From RGIG9379 sp031553005 (lineage in GTDB: Bacteria; Bacteroidota; Bacteroidia; Bacteroidales; Paludibacteraceae): 64,000 bases of DNA. The stretch covers positions 1-64,000 of the forward strand of contig JAVBMA010000066.1 of NCBI GenBank assembly GCA_031553005.1, given 5' to 3'. Below, piece by piece: positions 26,304 through 34,557 of the stretch (positions within the stretch are counted from its first letter, which is position 1; every line of letters begins with the position of its first letter). The notes below the pieces were generated by a model. It saw nothing but the letters and a program-made list of their open reading frames with translations, was not told the origin of the DNA and did not search any database. The position numbers and the translations under genes were made by a program.

Positions 26304-26963
26304 ATGACAAAAAAAGAGAGATATAAAAGAGTTATCGACTGGTTTCAGCAAAATATGCCGGTGGCTGAAAGTGAACTAGATTATGAGAATCCCTTTCAGT
26401 TGCTGGTTGCCGTTATCCTTTCAGCTCAATGTACCGACAAGCGCGTCAATATGGTAACTCCGGCTCTTTTTAATCGTTTTCCGGATGCAACATCCATGTC
26501 TGAAAGTTCTCCGGAAGAAATTCTGGAATATATAAAGAGCGTTTCATATCCGAACAACAAAGCAAAACATCTGTACAATATGTCGCGTATGCTGATACAA
26601 GACTTCGCCGGAATAATTCCCGATGATATAGATGAAATGCAAAAGTTACCCGGAGTAGGACGGAAGACCGCCAATGTAGTGGCTGCTGTTGTTTTCAATA
26701 AATCGGCAATGCCGGTAGATACACATGTCTTTCGGGTTTCCAATCGAATCGGGCTTACCAATAATTCAAAAACACCTCTTGAAACAGAAAAGGAGCTAAC
26801 TAAAAATATTCCAGCAGAACTATTGGGAAAAGCTCATCACTGGATATTACTGCATGGCAGGTATGTATGCACGGCACGCAATCCGAAATGCCCGGAATGC
26901 GGACTCTCTTCTCTCTGCGTGTATTACGAAAAGATAAAAAATGTAGAAAAAGTAATCAAATAA
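26304..26963 (+). CDS. nth: Endonuclease III (DNA glycosylase/AP lyase)
   Basis: A 219-residue base-excision repair enzyme that removes oxidised pyrimidines and cleaves abasic sites. The helix-hairpin-helix is LPGVGRKTANVVAAV, with the catalytic Lys in GRKTAN; the catalytic Asp is in VDTHVFRVSNR. The C-terminal iron-sulfur loop CTARNPKCPECGLSSLC has the C-x6-C-x2-C-x5-C spacing for a 4Fe-4S cluster. It begins 49 bases after the DUF3127 gene and may be co-transcribed. Confidence 0.96.
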   Translation: MTKKERYKRVIDWFQQNMPVAESELDYENPFQLLVAVILSAQCTDKRVNMVTPALFNRFPDATSMSESSPEEILEYIKSVSYPNNKAKHLYNMSRMLIQDFAGIIPDDIDEMQKLPGVGRKTANVVAAVVFNKSAMPVDTHVFRVSNRIGLTNNSKTPLETEKELTKNIPAELLGKAHHWILLHGRYVCTARNPKCPECGLSSLCVYYEKIKNVEKVIK

Positions 26964-27050
26964 ACCGGAACCATCTTTAATTTGATTTTTTTCTTCTCTT
27001 TTCTTTCTTACTAAAAGATATTTTTATATTTTCGCGTCCGAATTATCGAT

Positions 27051-27121
27051 TGTCTCGTGGTGTAATGGTAGCACATCAGTTTCTGGCACTGTTTGTTTGG
27101 GTTCGAATCCTAACGAGACAA
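27051..27121 (+). tRNA. tRNA-Gln (anticodon CTG)
   Basis: The acceptor TGTCTCG pairs perfectly with CGAGACA, with discriminator A at 27121. The D arm contains GTAATGGTAGC and the T loop is GGTTCGAATCC-like. The anticodon stem TCAGT/ACTGT (one outer mismatch) encloses loop TTCTGGC, giving CTG, which reads CAG glutamine codons. CCA is not encoded. A strong terminator follows at once. Confidence 0.93.
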
Positions 27122-27128
27122 CAAAATA

Positions 27129-27163
27129 AAATAAGCCACCTAATTTTAGGTGGCTTATTTTTT
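27129..27163 (+). terminator. Rho-independent terminator after tRNA-Gln
   Basis: AATAAGCCACCTAA and TTAGGTGGCTTATT form a perfect stem of up to 15 pairs (27129-27143 with 27146-27160), followed by a T run at 27158-27163. It lies eight bases after the tRNA. Confidence 0.9.
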
Positions 27164-27601
27164 GTTATAATTGTCTTATCCTAAATATAACCTGAATTGG
27201 GATTAAGAGAAAAACGGCAGATGAAAATTTTAGAAAATATATCTACAAATAAAATTTTGCTATTAAAAAGAGTTTCTAAAAATTTAACTGAGATTAAATA
27301 GAAATCGAATACCAATATAATATTATTTGTATCATTACCTATTATTAATCAAAAAATTCTTCTCTCTCACATTGTAAACGCCAATCATTCCGATTTCCGG
27401 TTAAATTAAATCGGAAGGATTTATACATTTATAGCAATAAATCATTATCCTTGACATTCGACTCCGAATGGAGTCGTACAAATCAGCTTAACATCTTTTT
27501 CTACAAATATGCAATACCTTCAGCATTGATAACAAGAATCGAACTCATGCTAAATCAGAAGTAGTGAAAATTGTAATAAAAGCAATATCAATACAACCAA
27601 C

Positions 27602-27624
27602 AAAGGCTGCAAATCGCAGCCTTT
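27602..27624. terminator. Hairpin in the spacer after tRNA-Gln
   Basis: AAAGGCTGC and GCAGCCTTT pair perfectly around AAATC. The 27164-27655 spacer has no gene; this hairpin and the GACTCC/GGAGTC hairpin near 27462-27480 are the only structures seen in it. Confidence 0.5.
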
Positions 27625-27647
27625 ATCATTATATTTCCGTAAAACAG

Positions 27648-27670
27648 CCCACAGCTTAGAAGGCTGTGGG
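27648..27670 (-). terminator. Hairpin overlapping the stop of the WaaE-like gene
   Basis: CCCACAGC (27648-27655) pairs with GCTGTGGG (27663-27670) around the stop codon region of the minus-strand glycosyltransferase, followed on that strand by CTGTTTTAC. It is a likely terminator with a modest T tract. Confidence 0.5.
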
Positions 27671-28414
27671 TCGCTTTATTTCCCTCAGTTTCGAATATTT
27701 TACCAAAACATACATAGCGCTGATTTTTGCCAATAAATACCCCTCATAACCATCCAGAAATCCCAATTTTAATATATATGTCTTGAAGAATTTGAATTTT
27801 GTGCTGATATATATATTCAAAACGGACTTGCTTTTCCCTTTTTGATTATACTGAACAGCCAACTTGGACGTATAGTCATTAAATTTACTAAAGTACTCTT
27901 CCAAATTCCTGTAAGTATAATGATTAATATCTTCCCGGATAAATCCGATCGGTTTGTCTGTTATAAAAGTCTCGTGAACTTGTTTGTTATCATATCTGCC
28001 TGATCCGTTAAGAAAAAGGCGGGTTCTGTAAAAATTACTCCATCCTCCGTGATTTATCTTTTTGCCGAAACAGATCGTTTTAAACCGTATTTTATATACT
28101 TCGGTAGTAGGAGATTCGGTTGAAATAATTTTTCGTATTTCCTCTTTTAATGAAACACTAATCTCTTCATCCGCATCTATCAGCAAAATCCATTTGCCTT
28201 TACATTTATCTATAACCGAATTTTTCTGTTCGCCAAAACCTTTCCACTCTTCACTATATACACGCGCTCCAAAAGATCCGGCAATTTCGATAGTCCTGTC
28301 ACTGCTTCCGCTGTCAACGATCACTATTTCATCTGCAATATCTTTCACCGCATCCAATGTTCTGGAAAGATCCTTTTCCTCATTGTAAGTAATTAATCCA
28401 ACGGAGAGTCTCAT
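27656..28414 (-). CDS. Glycosyltransferase family 2, WaaE/KdtX-like
   Basis: A 252-residue GT2 enzyme. It begins LSVGLITYNEEKDLSRTLDA, has IVDSGSSDRTIEIA near residue 32, and the metal motif in WILLIDADEEIS (DADE). The HETF and FYRTRLF segments are typical of the WaaE/KdtX subfamily that adds a glucose to the lipopolysaccharide inner core. It sits alone on the minus strand, apart from the large polysaccharide locus. The sugar and acceptor are inferred from family only. Confidence 0.87.
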   Translation of the reverse strand: MRLSVGLITYNEEKDLSRTLDAVKDIADEIVIVDSGSSDRTIEIAGSFGARVYSEEWKGFGEQKNSVIDKCKGKWILLIDADEEISVSLKEEIRKIISTESPTTEVYKIRFKTICFGKKINHGGWSNFYRTRLFLNGSGRYDNKQVHETFITDKPIGFIREDINHYTYRNLEEYFSKFNDYTSKLAVQYNQKGKSKSVLNIYISTKFKFFKTYILKLGFLDGYEGYLLAKISAMYVLVKYSKLREIKRPTAF

Positions 28415-29109
28415 TTTAATTTATTTTTACAGGCAAAAATAGGAAAAATTTATATTCTTTGATTTGTATCAAAAGTAAAACTTGTAGTTTCGTCCACTCC
28501 GTCCCAGAGTCTTTCATCCTGATTCATGGTTCTTGATTCCTCTTACTTGCACGACCCAAAGTTTTTCTGCCATAACGACTCCCTCAAAGGATTTTTTTCT
28601 AACTTTATCGCTGTATTAGCTTAAATGTTTAAGATCCAGATTGACTTGAATTCGACATAAGAAGGTCTTACCAAAAGAGCTACTGCTCCATCCTCCTTGG
28701 AGGTGTAGCGTTAAGAAATTGTAGCGAAGTGGAAATCATGAATACCTTGATTTAAAATATATTATGCTTATCTGCAATATTACTACTAATAAAAAATAAT
28801 AAACATAAAGGAACGAAGTACACAAAGAAAATAAATAAAACTTCGTGTCCTTTGCGCCTTCGTGTTTATAAAATTATTGACGTTGTCATTAGTGCAATGC
28901 AGAAGATTTTTAGCGAAGAATCCACAGCGGCGACTTTTTTTGCTTACTTTTTTCTGCGGCTGGAATTAGCGGCGTAATCATGAGTTCCTTTAAAAATAAA
29001 CTCGTTACGAATAAAAAAGTAAGAGCTTGTCCGGCTTGAGGGCATCTAATTTTTTTGTAATAAGAATTTTAAACGGTCTCTAAGTAAATTTTCAAACAGC
29101 TTTTAAAAT
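28415..29109. other. 695-base spacer with repeat remnants
   Basis: No gene is supported. It holds an imperfect palindrome at 28800-28868 (arms of 28 bases beginning TAAACAYRAAGG, with about seven mismatches) and an inverted diverged copy of the 17143-17185 repeat at about 28996-29040. A TTCTTGATTCCTC word near 28550 is shared with the composite repeats at 6262 and 11122. Confidence 0.6.
28800..28868. repeat. Imperfect palindromic repeat
   Basis: Arms 28800-28827 and 28841-28868 are inverted copies with about seven mismatches, separated by 13 AT-rich bases. The words ACACAAAG and CCTTTGCG link it to the CACAAAG-type palindrome at 42131-42288. Confidence 0.65.
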
Positions 29110-29985
29110 ATGAGAGTAATTCCTCCATCCGAATTAATAATCAACGCCGACGGTTCTATCTTTCATTTACATTTGAAACCGGAACAACTGGCTGACACGG
29201 TAATTTTGGTCGGCGATCCGGAAAGGGTTTCCATGGTAGCCCGGTATTTCGACAAAAATTCGATAGAATGTGACGTTCAAAGCCGTGAATTTCATACAAT
29301 CACAGGCAAATATAATGGAAAACGTATCTCATGTGTTTCGCACGGTATTGGTACGGATAATATCGATATTGTCTTAACCGAACTGGACGCATTGAAGAAT
29401 ATTGATTTTGAAACCCGTACAGTCCGCAAGGAGCTTACCGAACTGACACTCGTCCGGATCGGAACCTCCGGAGGTTTACAGAATTTCTGCCCGGTCGGTA
29501 GTTACGTCATTGCTAACCGTTCAATCGGTTTTGACGGATTGTTGAACTATTATGCTGTTCCGGATAGATTTTTAAACCTGGATTTTGAAAAGGCTTTCTG
29601 CGAATATGTAAACTGGCTGCCCCGGCTGGCTGCTCCCTATGTGGTCAATGCGAACGAAGAGTTGGTAAACCGTATAGGACACGATATGATAAAGGGTATC
29701 ACCATTTCGGCTCCCGGATTTTATGGTCCTCAGGGGCGTTATGTCCGCATTCCTTTAGCCGATCCGGATTTGAATAGGAAAATTATTTCGTTCGACTATC
29801 ATGGCGAGAAGATTACTAATTTCGAAATGGAAAGCTCCGCATTGGCAGGATTAGCCCTTCTTTTAGGCCATAAAGCAATGACCGTCTGTTGTATCATTGC
29901 CGGAAGGGTAGACAAAAATATGAACACAGAGTACAAAGGTTCAATGGAAAAATTGATCGAGATAGTGCTGAACAGGATTTTTTAG
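29110..29985 (+). CDS. Nucleoside phosphorylase (uridine phosphorylase-like)
   Basis: A 291-residue PNP/UDP family enzyme that cleaves a nucleoside with phosphate to give ribose-1-phosphate and a base. Phosphate-site text VGDPERVSMVARYFD and the GIGTDNIDIVLTEL block are followed by RIGTSGGLQ (phosphate-binding Arg/Thr/Ser) and NFEMESSALAGLALL, the sugar-binding Met-Glu. This places it close to uridine phosphorylases of Bacteroidota. It is cytoplasmic and single-gene. Confidence 0.88.
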   Translation: MRVIPPSELIINADGSIFHLHLKPEQLADTVILVGDPERVSMVARYFDKNSIECDVQSREFHTITGKYNGKRISCVSHGIGTDNIDIVLTELDALKNIDFETRTVRKELTELTLVRIGTSGGLQNFCPVGSYVIANRSIGFDGLLNYYAVPDRFLNLDFEKAFCEYVNWLPRLAAPYVVNANEELVNRIGHDMIKGITISAPGFYGPQGRYVRIPLADPDLNRKIISFDYHGEKITNFEMESSALAGLALLLGHKAMTVCCIIAGRVDKNMNTEYKGSMEKLIEIVLNRIF

Positions 29986-30069
29986 AATTTAGAATGTATA
30001 ATTTAGAATGTAAAATGTAAGTCAATCTTACGCTGCATTTTAATTACAAAAACGGTTTTTCAAAAATGA

Positions 30070-30119
30070 AACACCCACGTCAAAAAATTGACACACGAGC
30101 CTGTGATTATATGGGTGTT
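30070..30119. other. Nested hairpin after the nucleoside phosphorylase gene
   Basis: AACACCCA pairs with TGGGTGTT, with an inner GTCAA/TTGAC hairpin. There is no clear T tract, so its role as terminator is uncertain. Confidence 0.35.
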
Positions 30120-30156
30120 CCATCTGGCATTAATATAAAAAATAAATTATAAACAG

Positions 30157-31083
30157 ATGAAAACTTTATTCGTTTGTAGCTACAAAGAAAAATTGCCGAG
30201 GCATGCAGCTCCTTTTATCCTTGAGCAAGCGGAAGCTCTTCGACAGGAAGGAATAGAAGTCGATTTTTTTCCGGTACAAGGAAAAGGAGTAAAGGGATAT
30301 TTAAAAAACAGGAAATCATTACTGCAAAAAATAAAAACATATCATCCCGATATAATCCATGCCCATTATGGGCTTTCGGGATTATTATCGAACTTACAAC
30401 GCAAAGTTCCCGTAGTAACGACTTACCACGGCAGCGACATCAATAAAAAAAATATTTTGCCTTTATCCAAAATCTCGATGCGTTTATCTGCTTATAATAT
30501 TTTTGTTTCACAACAACTGCTTTCTATTGCCTCTTTTCATAAAAACAGTAAAGTGCTTCCTTGTGGAATATTTATAGACAGATTCAACCTAACGGAAAAA
30601 ACGGAAGCCAGAGAAAAACTCGGATTAGAGAACAACGCTTCTTATATACTTTTTTCCGGAGCTTTTAACAATGCCGTAAAAAATTACCCTTTGGCGAAAC
30701 AGGCTATAAATATTTGTAACGGATTGATTTTATTGGAATTGAAAGGCTATTCTAAAGATGAAATTGCACTTTTGATGAATGCTTGTGATGCGCTTTTAAT
30801 GACTTCAAAAACAGAAGGATCGCCTCAGGTTGTGAAAGAAGCTATGGCTTGCAATTGTCCTGTTGTTTCGGTTGAAGTAGGGGATGTTCCTAATATGATT
30901 GCAGGAGTAGAGGGTTGTTTTATTGCCAACCGGACACCTGAAGATATTGCAGCAAAAATACAATTGGCATTGACTTACGGACGAACAAAAGGGAGAGAGA
31001 AAACCGGAATTTGGGACAACTGTTTTATAGCGAAAGAGATAATTGATATTTACAACTTGGTATTACGGAAATGGAAAAAATAA
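30157..31083 (+). CDS. Glycosyltransferase family 4 (group 1)
   Basis: A 308-residue GT-B enzyme, short for the family. The acceptor half has HYGLSGLLSNLQRKVPVV with the TTYHGSDIN histidine motif, and the donor half keeps MTSKTEGSPQVVKEAMACNC with the E-x7-E pair. Part of the region between the domains is abbreviated: only about 60 residues separate GIFIDRF and YSKDEIALLM. The 3' end overlaps tilS by 13 bases, so the two are translated from one mRNA, with no evident functional link. Acceptor unknown. Confidence 0.82.
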   Translation: MKTLFVCSYKEKLPRHAAPFILEQAEALRQEGIEVDFFPVQGKGVKGYLKNRKSLLQKIKTYHPDIIHAHYGLSGLLSNLQRKVPVVTTYHGSDINKKNILPLSKISMRLSAYNIFVSQQLLSIASFHKNSKVLPCGIFIDRFNLTEKTEAREKLGLENNASYILFSGAFNNAVKNYPLAKQAINICNGLILLELKGYSKDEIALLMNACDALLMTSKTEGSPQVVKEAMACNCPVVSVEVGDVPNMIAGVEGCFIANRTPEDIAAKIQLALTYGRTKGREKTGIWDNCFIAKEIIDIYNLVLRKWKK

Positions 31084-32405
31084 TCGAAAGGGTACAACAA
31101 TTTATTGAACAGCAAAATCTTTTTACTCACAATCAAAAACTAATTGTAGGTGTGAGTGGGGGTGCCGATTCGGTTTTCCTGATTCATGCGTTGCATCAAT
31201 TGGGATATGATTGTATTATTGCCCATTGTAATTTCCATTTGAGGAATGAAGAATCGGACAGGGATGCTTTTTTCGTAAAATCATTGGCTGAAAAATTGAA
31301 CTTTCCGCTTCATATTATTGATTTTGAAACGGAAAAGTATGCTTCGGAACAGAAAATATCGATTGAAATGGCTGCTAGGGAACTGCGCTACCGTTGGTTT
31401 GCCGGGCTGAAAGAGAAAGAAGGCGCTGCTTACATCGCTATTGCCCATCATTCGGACGATGTGGTAGAGACTTTTCTTATCAATATGACCAGAGGCACAG
31501 GAATTCACGGATTAACGGGAATCAAACCGAAAAAAGAGGATATCGTCCGGCCGTTGCTGGCTCTTTCAAGAGAGGAAATAATGGGATATTTACAGGAAAA
31601 AAATATTCCTTTTGTTGAAGATTCAACGAATAAAGAGAGTATATATACACGCAATAAGTTCCGGAATCAGGTTATTCCTCTTTTGCAAACAATAAATCCT
31701 TCATTTTGTGAGTCCATACTACAAAATATAGGACATTTACAACAAGCCGAAACTTTTATAGCGGATCAATTGAGTGCAATAAAAAAAGAGCTTTTTGTAG
31801 AAAAAGAGAATGCGTATTACATTTCTATTGAGAAGTTGAAACAGGAAAACTCGCCGATATTTATCTTGTATGAACTACTGCATCCATATGGATTTCAGGC
31901 GTCTGTAATAAATGATATTTATTGCGGGCTGGACGGAATATCGGGAAAACAGTATTTGTCTGAAAAATACAGGATATTGAAAAACAGGGAATGGTTGATC
32001 CTTTCGGAAAAAAGAACGGAAAATCCAATAATATATAATATAAGAGATACGGATACAGACATTAATGATCCAATCAAAATGACTATAACGTATGAAGAAA
32101 ATAAGCCTGATTTCATGATTATCAAAAACAAACGTTTCTGTTATCTGGATGCTGATAAACTCATTTTTCCGTTAGAAATCAAAAAATGGGAAAAAGGGGA
32201 TTCATTTGTTCCTTTCGGAATGAAGAATAGGAAAAAGGTGAGTGATTTTTTTATAGACCAACAGTTTTCAATCCTTGAAAAAGAGCAAACATGGTTATTG
32301 CTTTCGGGAGGGGAGATTGCCTGGATCGTAGGAGAAAGAAGCGACGATCGTTTTAAAATAAATCGGATAACAAAAAAAATTATGATTTTGGAGATAAAAA
32401 AATAG
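31071..32405 (+). CDS. tilS: tRNA(Ile)-lysidine synthetase
   Basis: A 444-residue enzyme that converts C34 of the CAU-anticodon tRNA-Ile to lysidine using ATP. The PP-loop SGGADS is at residues 29-34, followed by HCNFHLRNEESDRDAFFV, AARELRYRWF and IAHHSDDVVETFLINMTRGTG, all TilS signatures. The C-terminal TilS domain contains WEKGDSFVPFGMKNRKKVSDFFID. Length is normal. It overlaps the upstream glycosyltransferase. Confidence 0.96.
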   Translation: MEKIIERVQQFIEQQNLFTHNQKLIVGVSGGADSVFLIHALHQLGYDCIIAHCNFHLRNEESDRDAFFVKSLAEKLNFPLHIIDFETEKYASEQKISIEMAARELRYRWFAGLKEKEGAAYIAIAHHSDDVVETFLINMTRGTGIHGLTGIKPKKEDIVRPLLALSREEIMGYLQEKNIPFVEDSTNKESIYTRNKFRNQVIPLLQTINPSFCESILQNIGHLQQAETFIADQLSAIKKELFVEKENAYYISIEKLKQENSPIFILYELLHPYGFQASVINDIYCGLDGISGKQYLSEKYRILKNREWLILSEKRTENPIIYNIRDTDTDINDPIKMTITYEENKPDFMIIKNKRFCYLDADKLIFPLEIKKWEKGDSFVPFGMKNRKKVSDFFIDQQFSILEKEQTWLLLSGGEIAWIVGERSDDRFKINRITKKIMILEIKK

Positions 32406-32412
32406 AAAAATA

Positions 32413-32442
32413 TTGGAGATATTAAATTTACCACTATCTTTG
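32413..32442 (+). promoter_or_regulatory. Bacteroidota housekeeping promoter for rho
   Basis: TTG at 32413-32415 and TATCTTTG at 32435-32442 are separated by exactly 19 bases, the spacing of Bacteroidota sigma-ABfr promoters. The transcript would start near 32450, giving a leader of about 150 bases before the rho ATG. Confidence 0.8.
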
Positions 32443-32530
32443 CATCGTATTATTACCCCTAACCACTACATTATCTCTAAGTGTAGCACGGAAAAAAGAA
32501 AATAATCACTATTCATGTTTTAAACCGATA

Positions 32531-32548
32531 ATAGCATTACAATGCTAT
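32531..32548 (+). promoter_or_regulatory. Hairpin in the rho leader
   Basis: ATAGCATT and AATGCTAT form a perfect eight-pair stem within the ~150-base leader of rho, about 50 bases before the ATG. In enterobacteria rho is autoregulated by attenuation in its leader; here this is only a suggestion from position. Confidence 0.4.
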
Positions 32549-32598
32549 CATTGTGTGTGTCGGATATTTCTTTAGCATATCACAATTTTAATAACTAT

Positions 32599-34431
32599 AT
32601 GTATAACATTCTTCAATTACAAGAAAAAACACTTGTCGATTTAAAAGTATTAGCTAAACAGTTGGGAATAAAAAAAGTAGATTCTTACCGAAAAGAAGAA
32701 CTAATATATAAAATTCTTGACCAACAGGCTATCAACGAATCGGCGACAGAAACAAAAGATACAGCACCAACCGAAACCGAGAAAAAAGAAAAAAAGCCTG
32801 TATCTAAAAAAAGTCCGGATGTTGAAACTGAAAAAACTCAACAGGAAGAACAAACTAAAACTGCAAAATCTGAAATTTCACTTTCAAAACCTCAACAAGA
32901 ACAATTCTCTGCACCATCAACCGAACCGGAATCCAATTTTGACTCAAAACCCAAACCCCGACCAATTCCAAGAAGAGATGTTCAAAACCGTATAAATCCG
33001 GGAAAAACAGGAAGGGGAGGTTTAGAGACGATGTCTGCAGGTAATCCCGCAGCAGCCATCGCAAGGATGATTCTGGACAAAAAAAATAAAGGAAAAGCAA
33101 TTTTACCCGAAATTGAATATACCGACAACTCTGACGAAATAAATCCTTCTGCCGATTCAAACTACTATCCGGATGCTCCCGCTACTTATTATAAAGAAGA
33201 AAACACTCCGGAAGCGATGGATTTTCAAGAAGAAAGAATACGTTTCGACAGACAACAACCGGTAAACAAATATAATCCTCCGCAACCTCCGGCAAAACCA
33301 AAAGTTTATGAGTTCGAAGGTATTATTACCGGAAACGGTGTATTGGAAATCATGCCCGACGGATATGGCTTCCTTCGCTCAGCCGATTATAATTACCTCA
33401 ATTCGCCGGATGATATCTATGTTTCACAATCACAAATAAAATTGTTCGGATTAAAAACCGGAGATGTGATTCAGGGAGCTATCCGTCCGCCGAAAGAAGG
33501 AGAAAAATATTTTCCTCTCGTACGTGTAGAAAAGATAAACGCCCGTTCGCCCGAATACATCCGCGACCGTGTGCCTTTCGACCATTTGACTCCACTATTT
33601 CCTGACGAAAAGTTTAACCTGACAAGAGGAAAATCATCCAATACTTCCGTCCGTACAGTCGATCTTTTCTGTCCTATAGGAAAGGGGCAACGCGGATTGA
33701 TTGTAGCCCAACCAAAAACAGGTAAAACGGTATTATTAAAAGATATAGCTAATGCCATAGCCGAAAATCATCCGGAAGTATATATGATTATATTACTGAT
33801 CGACGAACGTCCGGAAGAAGTAACCGATATGGCGCGCAGCGTAAATGCAGAAGTTATCTCTTCTACTTTCGACGAACCTGCCGAACGCCATGTAAAGATT
33901 GCAAGCATTGTATTGGAAAAAGCCAAACGTATGGTAGAGTGCGGACACGATGTTGTTATCCTGTTGGATTCAATCACTCGCCTGGCTAGAGCCTACAACA
34001 CGGTTTCGCCAGCTTCCGGTAAAGTCCTTTCAGGAGGGGTTGACGCCAACGCGCTTCACAAACCAAAACGTTTCTTCGGAGCTGCCCGTAATATTGAAAA
34101 CGGAGGAAGCCTCACAATTATAGCTACTGCACTTACCGAAACCGGATCAAAAATGGACGATGTTATTTTTGAAGAGTTCAAAGGAACCGGTAATATGGAA
34201 TTACAATTGGATAGAAAATTATCTAATAAACGTATTTATCCGGCAGTTGATATTATGGCATCCAGTACCCGTCGCGATGACCTGTTACAAGGTCAGGAAA
34301 TGATACGCCGGATGTGGATTCTCCGCCGTTACTTATCAGACATGACTTCTATCGAAGCAATGGAGTTCCTGAAAGAAAGATTGGAAAAGACCTCAAGCAA
34401 CGAAGAATTCCTAGCATCCATGAACGACTAA
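32599..34431 (+). CDS. rho: Transcription termination factor Rho
   Basis: A 610-residue hexameric RNA helicase that ends transcription. The N-terminal Rho_N helical domain is MYNILQLQEKTLVDLKVLAK. About 170 residues of low-complexity Lys/Glu/Pro/Gln sequence follow, an insertion common in Bacteroidota Rho. Then comes the cold-shock RNA-binding domain (GVLEIMPDGYGFLRSADYNY) and the ATPase with P-loop AQPKTGKT, Walker B VVILLDSITRLARAYN and the Q-loop SGGVDANALHKPKRFFGAAR. The ORF continues 19 codons upstream, but MYNI matches the family start, so ATG 32599 is used. Confidence 0.97.
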   Translation: MYNILQLQEKTLVDLKVLAKQLGIKKVDSYRKEELIYKILDQQAINESATETKDTAPTETEKKEKKPVSKKSPDVETEKTQQEEQTKTAKSEISLSKPQQEQFSAPSTEPESNFDSKPKPRPIPRRDVQNRINPGKTGRGGLETMSAGNPAAAIARMILDKKNKGKAILPEIEYTDNSDEINPSADSNYYPDAPATYYKEENTPEAMDFQEERIRFDRQQPVNKYNPPQPPAKPKVYEFEGIITGNGVLEIMPDGYGFLRSADYNYLNSPDDIYVSQSQIKLFGLKTGDVIQGAIRPPKEGEKYFPLVRVEKINARSPEYIRDRVPFDHLTPLFPDEKFNLTRGKSSNTSVRTVDLFCPIGKGQRGLIVAQPKTGKTVLLKDIANAIAENHPEVYMIILLIDERPEEVTDMARSVNAEVISSTFDEPAERHVKIASIVLEKAKRMVECGHDVVILLDSITRLARAYNTVSPASGKVLSGGVDANALHKPKRFFGAARNIENGGSLTIIATALTETGSKMDDVIFEEFKGTGNMELQLDRKLSNKRIYPAVDIMASSTRRDDLLQGQEMIRRMWILRRYLSDMTSIEAMEFLKERLEKTSSNEEFLASMND

Positions 34432-34450
34432 TTCATTCATTAAATATCAA

Positions 34451-34494
34451 AAGAAACGAGAAACAATTCAAAAATTGTTTCTCGTTTCTTTTTT
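34451..34494 (+). terminator. Rho-independent terminator after rho
   Basis: A perfect 18-pair stem (34451-34468 with 34473-34490) with a CAAA loop, followed by a T run to 34495. It lies 19 bases after the rho stop. Confidence 0.93.
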
Positions 34495-34523
34495 CAAACT
34501 CCGAAGGAGTTTTATCTGAATAT

Positions 34524-34542
34524 CCCCCGATACAATCGGGGG
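34524..34542 (-). terminator. GC-rich hairpin after ygiQ
   Basis: CCCCCGAT and ATCGGGGG pair perfectly around ACA, 16 bases beyond the minus-strand ygiQ stop. There is no good T tract, so assignment is tentative. Confidence 0.45.
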
Positions 34543-34557
34543 AGACTACAAAGAGCA

